A stretch of 64,000 nucleotides of DNA from assembly GCF_900156155.1 (NCBI RefSeq), contig NZ_FTMD01000001.1, positions 1-64,000 on the forward strand, written 5' to 3'. Both the position numbers and the translations under genes were made by a program. The notes beneath the pieces were generated by a model, which did no database searches, had not been told where the DNA came from, and saw only the letters and a list, made by a program, of their open reading frames with translations. Within the stretch, counting starts at the first letter, position 1. Every line of letters begins with the position of its first letter. Positions 25,783 to 33,873 of this stretch are shown here, in pieces. The stretch is from Aromatoleum tolulyticum. Lineage in GTDB: Bacteria > Pseudomonadota > Gammaproteobacteria > Burkholderiales > Rhodocyclaceae.

Positions 25783-26502
25783 TCAGCCGCGCCGCACCCC
25801 GACGATCTTTTGATAGAGACCACCGAACAGGGTGGTCTTCTTCCATGCGAAACCCTCGCCCAGCGGCGAAAGCGCGGTGATATCGGTATCGAGCAGCGAG
25901 GGCGCGAAAGGCTCGAGCCAGCGGAACACCTGCGCCATGACCGGGCGCAGGGGGTGCCACGAGTGGGTGCGGTGGTAATCGACGAACACGATCTTGCCGC
26001 CCGGCTCGACCGCCCCGAGGAGGTTGTGCACGATGCACGCGCGCTCGACCGGCGGCACTTCATGCAGCAGGAAGAAGCAGCACACGGCGTCGTGCGACCC
26101 GGCCGCAAGGCAATCGGGCCGCGCGAGGTCGCCCTGGCGCACGTCTGCGTGCGCGAGACCGTCGAGCTTGCGGCGGGCGTTGGCGACCTGGATCGGTGCC
26201 ACGTCGATGACGTCGAGCACCCCGTTGCAGCCGACACGCTCGGCGAGCAGGCGCGAGAACGGGCCATAGACGCACGCCGCCTGCAGCAGGCGCTGCCCCG
26301 GCGCGAACTCCTCGACTGCCGCGCGCATCAGGCGCCGGGCATTGCCCCACAGGATGGCCGAAACGACCCATTCGCGGTCGAGCCAGGGCAGGGTGCGATG
26401 GCTGAGATAGGCCCAGTGATAGGTGCGCGACAGGTAGGACGGCACGGCACAGGAATTTGTCACGGGCTGCATCATGGCGGAATCGGCAGAAATCTGTGTC
26501 AT
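25783..26502 (-). CDS. rquA: Probable rhodoquinone biosynthesis protein RquA (methyltransferase-like)
   Basis: The 239-residue protein is a class I SAM-methyltransferase relative. Stretches that point to RquA are 'TYHWAYLSHRTLPWLDREWV', 'ILWGNARRLMRAA', the unusual motif I region 'LLQAACVYGPFSRLLAERV', 'LDVIDVAPIQVANARRKL', 'CFFLLHEVPP', 'GGKIVFVDYH' and the terminal 'TTLFGGLYQKIVG'. RquA replaces a methoxy group of ubiquinone with an amino group to give rhodoquinone, used in anaerobic respiration with fumarate reductase. The identification is from remembered family sequence; a ubiquinone methyltransferase of UbiE type is the alternative. Start uncertain (26502 or 26475). Confidence 0.72.
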   Translation of the reverse strand: MTQISADSAMMQPVTNSCAVPSYLSRTYHWAYLSHRTLPWLDREWVVSAILWGNARRLMRAAVEEFAPGQRLLQAACVYGPFSRLLAERVGCNGVLDVIDVAPIQVANARRKLDGLAHADVRQGDLARPDCLAAGSHDAVCCFFLLHEVPPVERACIVHNLLGAVEPGGKIVFVDYHRTHSWHPLRPVMAQVFRWLEPFAPSLLDTDITALSPLGEGFAWKKTTLFGGLYQKIVGVRRG

Positions 26503-26645
26503 GCCCGCCAGCATAACCGGATCCGCTGAAGCGCGGAACGCCGACTGCATACGCTGGCAGTATTCATGGCAATGCGGACTACCCGGCTCGGGCAGGCGGC
26601 ACGAAGACGCTTGCCGGATCGGCTGCCGGATGACGTAACGGCAAC

Positions 26646-26674
26646 TTGCGCGCCCTGTCCGCTTCCCCTATTCT
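26646..26674 (+). promoter_or_regulatory. Candidate sigma-70 promoter of the B12 operon
   Basis: TTGCGC (26646-26651), 17-bp spacer, TATTCT (26669-26674). It lies directly upstream of the cobalamin riboswitch, where the leader should start. Confidence 0.4.
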
Positions 26675-26687
26675 TTACGCTGAATTC

Positions 26688-26884
26688 GATCCGGGTTCCC
26701 CGCCATGCGACCGCATGACGGGGTGAAACGGGAAGTCCGGTGACGTCGGAGGACACGCTCCTTCGACCAGTCCGGCGCAGCCCCCGCTGCTGTAAGCCTG
26801 ACGGATCCGCCACACGCCACTGAGCCTTGCGCTCGGGAAGGCGGCGGAATCCGGTGGAAGGCAAGCCAGAAGACCGGCCCGATC
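26688..26884 (+). ncRNA. Cobalamin (AdoCbl) riboswitch
   Basis: The conserved elements appear in order: GAAACGGGAAG at 26725-26735 after a CCCCGCCATG/CATGACGGGG stem, the core GCAGCCCCCGCTGCTGTAAG at 26777-26796, 'GCCACTG' at 26816-26822, 'GGGAAGGCGGCGG' at about 26834-26846 and the B12 box AAGCCAGAAGACC at 26863-26875. This is a full cobalamin riboswitch on the + strand. It should lower expression of the cob operon when B12 is plentiful. The boundary positions are approximate. Confidence 0.93.
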
Positions 26885-27075
26885 GATTTGGAAGGTTTGT
26901 GCCCCGGGGTGTGGGCTTGCCGACTGGAATCCGATCGCGTCTGTCACGGGCCTCAAGCGCCCGAACGCAGCCACTCATCGACCCAGCCACAAGTTGCGCC
27001 CGACCGCGCCGTCCGTCGGTGCCGTCGGCTGCCGCCATCCCCCGGAGCTTGTTCAATGCGCTCGCGGGGAGCCGT
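26885..27075 (+). other. Leader between riboswitch and cobM
   Basis: About 190 nt without a supported gene. It should contain the expression platform, but no terminator with a U-tract is evident, so control may act at translation or by Rho. GGGGAG lies before the cobM ATG. Confidence 0.5.
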
Positions 27076-27885
27076 ATGCATTCCAAGTCCTTGCCGGGAA
27101 CCGTGTGGTTCGTCGGCGCCGGTCCGGGCGATCCGGACCTGATCACCGTGAAGGGGCGGCGCCTGCTCGAACAGGCGGGCGGCATCCTGTTCGCCGGTTC
27201 GCTGGTCGACCAGGCCGCTACGCTCTACGCACCGGAAGGCTGCGCGATCCGCGATTCCAAGGACATGACGCTCGAGGAGATGAGCGCGTGGCTGATCGAC
27301 GCCGCATCGCGCTGCGAGACGGTCGTGCGGCTGCAGACGGGCGATCCGGGCCTGTACGGCGCACTGGTCGAGATGACGCGACTGCTCGATGCGGCCGGCG
27401 TGGCGTGGAAGGTCGTGCCGGGGGTGTCCTCGGCGCTGGCCTCGGCCGCTGCGGCGGGCGAGACGCTGACGCTGCCGGAGGTGACGCAGACGGTGATCCT
27501 GACGCGCGTCGCCGGCCGCACACCGATGCCCGCGGGCGAGGAGCTCGACGCGCTGGCCGCACACCGCACGACGCTGTGCATCTTCCTGTCGATCACGCTG
27601 CTGCACGAGGTGCAGGACGCGCTGCGCCGCGCCGGCTGGCCTGAGGACGCACCGATCCTCGTCGTGCAGAAGGCGAGCTGGCCGGGCGAGGAGAAGATCG
27701 TCCGCGGCACCCTCGCCGACATCAAGAAGAAGTGCCAGGCGGAGAAGATCGCCGCGCAGGCGATGATCATCGCGAGCCCCGCGCTGGGCGCCCGCGACTG
27801 GCCCGAGATCGCCCGTTCAAAACTCTACGACCCGGCTTTCAGCCACCGCTTCCGCCGGGCCACCGTCACGGAAGACGCCTCATGA
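27076..27885 (+). CDS. cobM: Precorrin-4/cobalt-precorrin-4 C11-methyltransferase (CobM/CbiF)
   Basis: The 269-residue protein is a tetrapyrrole methylase with 'VWFVGAGPGDPDLITVKG' at the N-terminus, 'RLQTGDPGLYGALVEM' and 'VVPGVSSALASAAAAGETLT', and the CobM-typical 'GRTPMPAGEELDALAAHRTT'. It adds the C11 methyl with SAM. First gene after the riboswitch. Its TGA overlaps the cbiX ATG (ATGA). Confidence 0.95.
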   Translation: MHSKSLPGTVWFVGAGPGDPDLITVKGRRLLEQAGGILFAGSLVDQAATLYAPEGCAIRDSKDMTLEEMSAWLIDAASRCETVVRLQTGDPGLYGALVEMTRLLDAAGVAWKVVPGVSSALASAAAAGETLTLPEVTQTVILTRVAGRTPMPAGEELDALAAHRTTLCIFLSITLLHEVQDALRRAGWPEDAPILVVQKASWPGEEKIVRGTLADIKKKCQAEKIAAQAMIIASPALGARDWPEIARSKLYDPAFSHRFRRATVTEDAS

Positions 27886-28844
27886 AAAACACCACGATCC
27901 TGCTGGTCGGCCACGGCTCGCGCAACCGCGCGGGTAACGACGAGATCGAACGCTTTGCCGCGGAGTGGCGCGCACGCCGCCCCGAGTGGCGCATCGAGGC
28001 CTGCTTCATCGAGTACGCCGATGTGCTGCTCGACGCGGGGCTCGACCGTGCGGCGGCAGGTGCTGCGCGCGTGATCGTGATCCCCTTCATCCTCAACGCG
28101 GCTGGCCACGTGAAGATGGAGATCCCGGCGGCGATCGAGCACGCGCGCGAACGCCACCCGAATGTGGCCTTCGAATGCACGCGCCACCTCGGCATGGGAC
28201 GCGAGATTTTCAAGGTGCTGATGGGCCAGCTCGACCGCCTGATGCACGCGCTGCACATGCCGGACCCCTGCACGACCGGCGTGATCCTGCTCGGCCGCGG
28301 ATCGTCGGACGCCGGCGCAAACGGCGAACTCGCGAAGATGGCGCGCTGGATCTTCGAGGACACCGACCACGAACTCGTCGACCTCGCCTTCACCGGCGTG
28401 ACCTGGCCGCGGCTCGAAACCGCGGTGCAGCGCCAGGTGCGGCTCGGCATGACGCAGATCGCGGTAGTACCGGTGTATCTCTTCACTGGCGTGCTGATCG
28501 AGCGCATCGACGCGCAGCTCGCGCGGCTGCGCGCGCAGTACCCGCAGATCGCGTTCGCGCTCGGCACGCACTTCGGTTTCGACGCGGGCATCTTCGAATT
28601 GGTCGAGGCGCGTGTCGCCGACGCCGGTGAAGCCTCGCTGCTCGAATGCGACGGCTGCAAGTACCGCCTCGCCGCCGAGGCCGAACACCTGCACGACCAC
28701 AGCCACACCGCAGGCCATCATGACCACGGCGGGCACGACCCTCACCACCACCATGAACACGGCCATGCCCACCACGATCATGGCCACGGCTGCTCCCACA
28801 ACCACGCGCCGCACGCCGGCTGCGCCCACTCCGCCCACGCCTGA
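27882..28844 (+). CDS. cbiX: Sirohydrochlorin cobaltochelatase CbiX with histidine-rich tail
   Basis: The 320-residue protein has two CbiX half domains: 'ILLVGHGSRNRAGNDEIERF' at the N-terminus and 'VILLGRGSSDAGANGELAKM' around residue 130. It inserts cobalt into sirohydrochlorin, the first committed step of the early-cobalt route. The C-terminal part has 'CDGCKYR' (a possible iron-sulfur site, as in long CbiX proteins) and then a tail from about residue 275 with many His in HDH/HHH clusters, likely for cobalt storage or delivery. Overlaps cobM by four bases. Confidence 0.93.
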   Translation: MKNTTILLVGHGSRNRAGNDEIERFAAEWRARRPEWRIEACFIEYADVLLDAGLDRAAAGAARVIVIPFILNAAGHVKMEIPAAIEHARERHPNVAFECTRHLGMGREIFKVLMGQLDRLMHALHMPDPCTTGVILLGRGSSDAGANGELAKMARWIFEDTDHELVDLAFTGVTWPRLETAVQRQVRLGMTQIAVVPVYLFTGVLIERIDAQLARLRAQYPQIAFALGTHFGFDAGIFELVEARVADAGEASLLECDGCKYRLAAEAEHLHDHSHTAGHHDHGGHDPHHHHEHGHAHHDHGHGCSHNHAPHAGCAHSAHA

Positions 28845-28847
28845 ATC

Positions 28848-29528
28848 ATGCACAGCAACGTCGTTACCGAACAGCTCACCGCCGCCGGACGCGCGATCGA
28901 GCACGATTCGTTCGCCATCATCGACGCCGAGGTCGGCCGCCACGATTACCTGCCGGAACAGTGGCCGGTCGTGCGCCGCATGATCCACGCGAACGCGGAC
29001 TTCGAATTCAACGGCCTGACCGACTTCCACCCGGACGCGGTCGCGGCGGGCCTGGAGGCGATCCTCGCCGGCGCCACGCGCATCGTCGCCGACGTCGAGA
29101 TGATCTGCGTCGGCCTGTCGGCGTCGCGCCTCGCGCACTTCGGCATGAGCACGCACCAGTTCATCTCCGACGCGGACGTGATCGCCCGGGCGAAAGCCGA
29201 GGAGACCACGCGCGCGGTGCAGGCGATGCGCAAGGCGCACCGCCAGGGCCTGCTCGACGGCGCGATCGTCGGCATCGGCAATGCGCCGACGGCATTGATC
29301 GAAGTCGTGCGCCTGATCCGCGAGGAAGGCGCGCGCCCTGCCTTGGTGATCGGCATGCCGGTCGGCTTCGTGTCGGCGGCCGAGTCGAAGGACCTGATGG
29401 CCGAGGTCGCCGACGTGCCGTGGATCGTGATCCGCGGCCGCAAGGGCGGCTCGACGCTGGTCGTCGCTGCGATCCACGCGCTGCTGGGGCTGGCCGAAGC
29501 GCGCCAGCGCGAGCAGCTGACGGCCTGA
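28848..29528 (+). CDS. cobH: Precorrin-8X/cobalt-precorrin-8 methylmutase (CobH/CbiC)
   Basis: The 226-residue protein moves the C11 methyl to C12, giving hydrogenobyrinate or cobyrinate. Family marks are 'IEHDSFAIIDAEVG', 'VVRRMIHANADFEF' containing the catalytic His, 'GMSTHQFISD' and 'AIVGIGNAPTALIEV'. It starts three bases after cbiX. Confidence 0.95.
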   Translation: MHSNVVTEQLTAAGRAIEHDSFAIIDAEVGRHDYLPEQWPVVRRMIHANADFEFNGLTDFHPDAVAAGLEAILAGATRIVADVEMICVGLSASRLAHFGMSTHQFISDADVIARAKAEETTRAVQAMRKAHRQGLLDGAIVGIGNAPTALIEVVRLIREEGARPALVIGMPVGFVSAAESKDLMAEVADVPWIVIRGRKGGSTLVVAAIHALLGLAEARQREQLTA

Positions 29529-29559
29529 GCGAGCCTATTCATGCGGGCATCCCACACAT

Positions 29560-29620
29560 CCGTTCGGGCTGAGCCTGTCGAAGCCCTGCCCATGCCCTTC
29601 GACAGGCTCAGGGCGAACGG
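29560..29620. repeat. Dispersed inverted repeat between cobH and cbiD
   Basis: CCGTTCGGGCTGAGCCTGTC continues GAAGCCC and is mirrored by CCCTTCGACAGGCTCAGGGC then GAACGG. It is the best-preserved copy of the family and can fold into a hairpin with arms of about 26 bases. Confidence 0.88.
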
Positions 29621-29650
29621 CTTTCGGCTGCGCGGTTAACAGGAGCACGC

Positions 29651-30814
29651 ATGGCAGCTGGCCACGTCTTGCCGGAGAAGGTTCGCAAGGGCGACGCGAA
29701 GCGCGAGCGGGGAAACCGCACCGGCTTCACGACCGGCGCGAACTCGGCCGCCGCGGCGACGGCGGCGACGCTCGGGCTCGTGCGGGGGGACGTCCCGGCC
29801 GAGATCGAGTGCGTCCTGCCCAACACCATGAAGATCACCTTCCGCATCACCGACGGGCGCATCGATGGCGATTGCGCCCGCGCGGTGAGCATCAAGGACG
29901 CCGGCGACGACCCGGACGCGACCGACAAGGCGCACCTGACCGCCGACGTGCGGCGCATTCCGAACGGCGGCGGCGAGGTGATCCTGAAGGGCGGGCCCGG
30001 TGTCGGGGTCGTCACGAAGCCCGGCCTCGGGCTGGAAGTCGGCGGCCCGGCGATCAACCCGGTGCCGCGCAGGAACATCTGCGAAAACGTCGCGCGCGCG
30101 GGAGCCGCGATCCTCGCCGCGGGCGACAGCCTGGAAGTGACGATCTCGGTGCCGGGCGGCGAAGAGATGGCGAAGAAGACGCTCAATGCGCGGCTCGGCA
30201 TCCTCGGCGGCATCTCGATCCTCGGCACGACCGGCATCGTGCGCCCTTACTCGACCGCGGCCTTCCGCGCGAGCGTGATCCAGGCGGTCGACGTCGCCGC
30301 GAACCAGGGCCAGACGGCCGTCGTGTTCACGACCGGCGGGCGCACCGAGAAGTGCGCGATGCGCGAATTCCCCGAGCTCGACGAGGCCTGCTTCGTGCAG
30401 ATGGGCGACTTCGTCAAGGCAGCGTTTACCACCGCGGTGAAGCACCGGATGCAGCGCGTCATCGTCGGCGCGATGGTCGGCAAGCTGACGAAGATCGCGC
30501 AGGGCCTGTCGGTGACGCACGCATGGCGCGAGGAGATCGACCGTCAGCTGATCGCGGACGCCGCGACCGAGGTCGGCGCGCCGCCGGACGTCGTCGAGCA
30601 GATCCGCGCCGCCGAGACTGCGCGCTTCGCCGCCGAAAGCCTCGCCGAACTGGGTCTCACGGTGCCCTTCCACCGCGCGCTCGCGGTCCGTGCGATCCGC
30701 AGCCTGCGCGAACGCTACCCCGGCCCGCACCGCCTCACCGTGCTCGCCTGCAATTTCGAGGGCGTGCCCATCGTCACCGTGGAGGAATCCGAATGTCTGA
30801 CCCTCGCTGCCTGA
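29651..30814 (+). CDS. cbiD: Cobalt-precorrin-5B C1-methyltransferase (CbiD)
   Basis: The 387-residue protein has 'RTGFTTGANSAAAATAA' at the N-terminus, 'GGPAINPVPRRNI', 'SVPGGEEMAKKTLNARLGI', 'GGISILGTTGIVRPYS' and 'GAMVGKLTKIAQG', all characteristic of CbiD. CbiD belongs to the early-cobalt (anaerobic) pathway and replaces CobF. GGAG lies ahead of the ATG. Its last 22 bp overlap the cbiET gene. Confidence 0.95.
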   Translation: MAAGHVLPEKVRKGDAKRERGNRTGFTTGANSAAAATAATLGLVRGDVPAEIECVLPNTMKITFRITDGRIDGDCARAVSIKDAGDDPDATDKAHLTADVRRIPNGGGEVILKGGPGVGVVTKPGLGLEVGGPAINPVPRRNICENVARAGAAILAAGDSLEVTISVPGGEEMAKKTLNARLGILGGISILGTTGIVRPYSTAAFRASVIQAVDVAANQGQTAVVFTTGGRTEKCAMREFPELDEACFVQMGDFVKAAFTTAVKHRMQRVIVGAMVGKLTKIAQGLSVTHAWREEIDRQLIADAATEVGAPPDVVEQIRAAETARFAAESLAELGLTVPFHRALAVRAIRSLRERYPGPHRLTVLACNFEGVPIVTVEESECLTLAA

Positions 30815-32112
30815 TCCTGGGCATCCTCGACGACGGTTGGGACGGCCTGTCGGCTGCCGGCCGCGAACGGCTGGCCGCGAGCCGCGTCGTGATCGGCGCG
30901 CGCCGCACGCTGGATCTCGTCGCGCCGCATCTCGGCAGCGAGGTCGAGCTGCGCGACATGGACGGCGCGCTCGGCAAGACGCCCGAATGGGTGCGCGCGG
31001 CACTCGGCGACCATCTGCCTGTGACCGTGCTCGCAACCGGCGACCCGCTGTGCCACGGCATCGCGCGCTTCCTGATCGACAGGATCGGCGCGGCGAGCGT
31101 GGAAGTGCTGCCGGCGCCATCGACGATCGCGATCGCCTGTGCACGGCTGAAGAAGCCGTGGCAGGACGCGGCGATCCGCTCCTGCCACGGCGCCGATGCC
31201 GGCGAATGGCACACCGGCGCGACGCCCGGCCACGGCCTGTACGGACTCGTGCGTGCGGTCGCGGAACACGCGCGCGTGGCCACCTTCACGAGCCCGCACA
31301 ACAGCCCGGACCGCATCGCGCGCGCCCTCCTCGCCGCGGGCTACGGCGACGAGCTGTGCATCTCCGTCGCCGCGCGCCTGTGCCTGCCCGACGAGGAAAT
31401 CTTCGCCGACCTGACGCTTCGGGAAACCGCGGCGCGCAAATTCCCCGATCCCAACATCGTCGTGATCGACCGCGTCACTGCGCCCGCACCGCGCGCGGTG
31501 TTCGGTTTCGAGGACGGCGACTTCGTGCAGCGTCAGCCCGAAAAAGGGCTGATCACCAAGCTCGAAGCGCGCGCGGTGTCGCTCGCGAAACTCGGGCTGC
31601 GCGCGGACAGCGTTGTCTGGGACATCGGCGCGGGCTCCGGCTCGGTCGGACTGGAAGCCTCGCGCATCGCGCGCCTCGGCCACGTCTGGGCGATCGAGAA
31701 GAACACCGGCGACGCCGCTAACGCGCGCGAGAACGCGCAGCGCCTGCAGGCGACGAACTACACGCTGGTCGAAGGCAAGGCGCCGGACGGCCTCGACGCG
31801 TGGCCCGATCCGGACGCGGTGTTCATCGGCGGCTCGGGCGGCGAACTCGCGCAGCTGATCGAGCTATGCCTCGCGCGCCTGCGTCCCGCCGGCCGCCTCG
31901 TGATGAATTTTGTCACGCTCGAAAACCTCGCGACCGCGACGACGGCGCTCGCCGCCGCGGGCGCGGAGTGGGAGGTGACGATGCTGTCGGCCGCGCGCAG
32001 CCAGCCGATCCTCGACATGCACCGGCTGGCCGCGCAGAACCCGGTGTGGATTGTGACCGCATACAAGGCCCTTCCTATTAACGCACGGAGTGGTGGCGTG
32101 ATGTCAGGTTGA
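30793..32112 (+). CDS. cobL: Precorrin-6Y C5,15-methyltransferase, CbiE-CbiT fusion (CobL)
   Basis: The 439-residue protein has an N-terminal tetrapyrrole methylase half (CbiE, 'VVIGARRTLDLV', 'VTVLATGDPLCHG', 'TFTSPHNSPDRIA') and a C-terminal Rossmann methyltransferase half (CbiT, from about residue 250, 'VVWDIGAGSGSVGLEASRIA', 'VFIGGSGGELAQLIE'). It methylates C5 and C15 and decarboxylates the acetate side chain at C12. The ATG at 30793, with GGAGGAA ahead, lies inside the end of cbiD. Confidence 0.95.
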   Translation: MSDPRCLILGILDDGWDGLSAAGRERLAASRVVIGARRTLDLVAPHLGSEVELRDMDGALGKTPEWVRAALGDHLPVTVLATGDPLCHGIARFLIDRIGAASVEVLPAPSTIAIACARLKKPWQDAAIRSCHGADAGEWHTGATPGHGLYGLVRAVAEHARVATFTSPHNSPDRIARALLAAGYGDELCISVAARLCLPDEEIFADLTLRETAARKFPDPNIVVIDRVTAPAPRAVFGFEDGDFVQRQPEKGLITKLEARAVSLAKLGLRADSVVWDIGAGSGSVGLEASRIARLGHVWAIEKNTGDAANARENAQRLQATNYTLVEGKAPDGLDAWPDPDAVFIGGSGGELAQLIELCLARLRPAGRLVMNFVTLENLATATTALAAAGAEWEVTMLSAARSQPILDMHRLAAQNPVWIVTAYKALPINARSGGVMSG

Positions 32113-32126
32113 GGTCCGCGTTTACC

Positions 32127-32220
32127 CCCTCCCCTTCAAGGGGAGGGTTGGGGTGGGGATGGGTTTAGCTGCCCCGACGGAAACCCATCCCCCTCCTAAC
32201 CTCCCCCTTGAAGGGGGAGG
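32127..32220. repeat. 94-bp inverted-repeat element (MITE-like) between cobL and cobI
   Basis: CCCTCCCCTTCAAGGGGAGG at the left with GGGGTGGGGATGGGTTT is mirrored by AAACCCATCCCCCTCC and CCTCCCCCTTGAAGGGGGAG at the right. Arms are about 40 bases with a 14-base centre. Each arm also contains its own small hairpin (CCCCTTCAAGGGG, CCCCCTTGAAGGGGG). It lies 14 bp after the cobL stop. Confidence 0.85.
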
Positions 32221-32284
32221 AACAAGGAGTCCCTGTCGATTCGGTTACGCGATTTATGAACCCCTATCGAAGCAAAGAACAACA

Positions 32285-33103
32285 ATGAATGATGCCCTCC
32301 CCACGCCCCGCTATGGCCGCCTGATCGGCGTCTCCCTCGGCCCCGGCGACCCCGACCTGATCACGCGCCGCGGCTGGGCCGCGCTGCAGTCGGACGCGCG
32401 CTGGACCTACCCGGTGAAGAAGGCCGAGGAACGTTCCTACGCGCTCGACATCGTCGTGCGCGGAGGTATCGATGTGCCCGCCGACGCGGTCGAACTGGTG
32501 TTCCCGATGACGCGCGACGCCGTCGCGCTCGCGAAAGCCTGGGCGCGCGCCGCGGCCCGCACCGCCGAGCTCCTCGCCGAAGGGCGCGACGTCGCCTTCC
32601 TCGTCGAAGGCGACGCCTCCACCTACTCGACCTTCCGCCACCTCGCCCGCGCGGTGCGCGAACTCGCGCCGGAAGTCGACGTGGAAACGATTCCCGGCGT
32701 CAGCTCCTTCGCCGCGGCTGCGGCCTGCGCCGACGTCGCGCTCGCCGAGGAGGATGAAACCGTCGCGGTGATCCCCGCAGCCTACGGTGTGTCGGTGATC
32801 GACCATCTGCTCGACGAGTTCGACACGCTGGTGCTGATGAAGGTGAAGCCGCTGATGGACGAGATCCTCGATCTGCTCGAAGCGCGCGACTTGCTGGCGA
32901 CGAGCTGCTTCGTCGAGAAGGTCGGCTCGCCCGAGGAGCGTGTCGTCAAGGACGTCGCGAGCCTGCGCGGCGAGAAGGTCAATTACCTGTCGCTGCTGCT
33001 GGTGCAGAACCCCAAGCGCGCGCGCGGCGAACTGCGTCGCGGCTGCCGCAAGCGCGCTGCAGAAATCGGAACGATCGTGACGACGGTGGAGGCCGAGGCG
33101 TGA
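32285..33103 (+). CDS. cobI: Precorrin-2/cobalt-factor II C20-methyltransferase (CobI/CbiL)
   Basis: The 272-residue tetrapyrrole methylase has 'LIGVSLGPGDPDLITRRGW', 'AFLVEGDASTYSTFRHLA' and 'ETIPGVSSFAAAAA', as expected for CobI/CbiL. It methylates C20. Its TGA overlaps the GTG start of the cbiG gene (GTGA). Confidence 0.95.
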   Translation: MNDALPTPRYGRLIGVSLGPGDPDLITRRGWAALQSDARWTYPVKKAEERSYALDIVVRGGIDVPADAVELVFPMTRDAVALAKAWARAAARTAELLAEGRDVAFLVEGDASTYSTFRHLARAVRELAPEVDVETIPGVSSFAAAAACADVALAEEDETVAVIPAAYGVSVIDHLLDEFDTLVLMKVKPLMDEILDLLEARDLLATSCFVEKVGSPEERVVKDVASLRGEKVNYLSLLLVQNPKRARGELRRGCRKRAAEIGTIVTTVEAEA

Positions 33104-33873
33104 ACGTCAACCTCCCCTTCGCCAACGAACGCGTCGCGGTGGTCTCGATCACCAAACATGGCATCGCGCTCGCCGGCCGCGTCGTCGCGGCGATCCCCGG
33201 CGCACGGCTGTTCGCGCCCGAGAAATTCCGCGCCGAAGCCGAGGCTGCCGCCCCCGGCGCCGCCAGCTGCTACACCGGCAAGACCGGCGACCAGATCCCC
33301 GCGCTCTTCGCGGGCTTCGACGGCATCGTCGCGATCGTCTCGCTCGGCGCCGTCGTGCGCCTGATCGCGCCGCACCTGAAGGACAAGGAACAGGACCCCG
33401 GCATCGTCGTGCTCGACGAAGGCGGCCGTTACGCGATCCCGATGCTGTCGGGCCACCTCGGCGGTGCCAATGCGCTCGCCGGCGTGCTCGCAGCGGCGCT
33501 CGGCGCGCAGCCGGTGCTGACGACCGCGTCCGACGCGCGCGAGACGCTCGCCGTCGATCTGCTGGGCCGCGAACTCGGCTGGACCTTCGATGCGAGCCAC
33601 GACGAGATCGTGCGCGCGAGCGCCGCGGTCGTGAACGACGAACCGGTCGCCCTCGTGCAGGAAGCGGGCAGCCGCGACTGGTGGGCACGTCATGCGAACG
33701 GCCGCAGCGGTCCGCTGCCGGCGAACCTGAAGCGCTTCGAGCGCCTCGAGGACGTCGATCCGGAGCGTTTCGGCGCGGTGCTGTGGATCAGCGACCGGGA
33801 ACTGCCCGCCGGCTGGGCCGAACGCCTCGCCGGGCGCCGCGTGATCTACCGTCCGCCGCAGGAAGCGGCGTGA
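33100..33873 (+). CDS. cbiG: CbiG, N-terminal and middle domains (cobalt-precorrin 5A hydrolase)
   Basis: The 257-residue protein starts at GTG 33100 overlapping cobI. It has 'VAVVSITKHGIALAGRV', 'DGIVAIVSLGAVVRLIAPHL', 'VVLDEGGRYAIPMLSGHLGG', 'ANALAGVLAAALGAQPVLTTA', the CbiG N domain, and a shorter middle domain. CbiG opens the lactone of cobalt-precorrin-5A, losing acetaldehyde. The usual C-terminal domain is missing here and encoded by the next gene. Confidence 0.92.
   Translation: MNVNLPFANERVAVVSITKHGIALAGRVVAAIPGARLFAPEKFRAEAEAAAPGAASCYTGKTGDQIPALFAGFDGIVAIVSLGAVVRLIAPHLKDKEQDPGIVVLDEGGRYAIPMLSGHLGGANALAGVLAAALGAQPVLTTASDARETLAVDLLGRELGWTFDASHDEIVRASAAVVNDEPVALVQEAGSRDWWARHANGRSGPLPANLKRFERLEDVDPERFGAVLWISDRELPAGWAERLAGRRVIYRPPQEAA

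Noticed and set aside
28700-28810. Short tandem repeat in the cbiX 3' end
   Set aside because: The repetition comes from His/Asp codons of the metal-binding tail, not from a DNA element.
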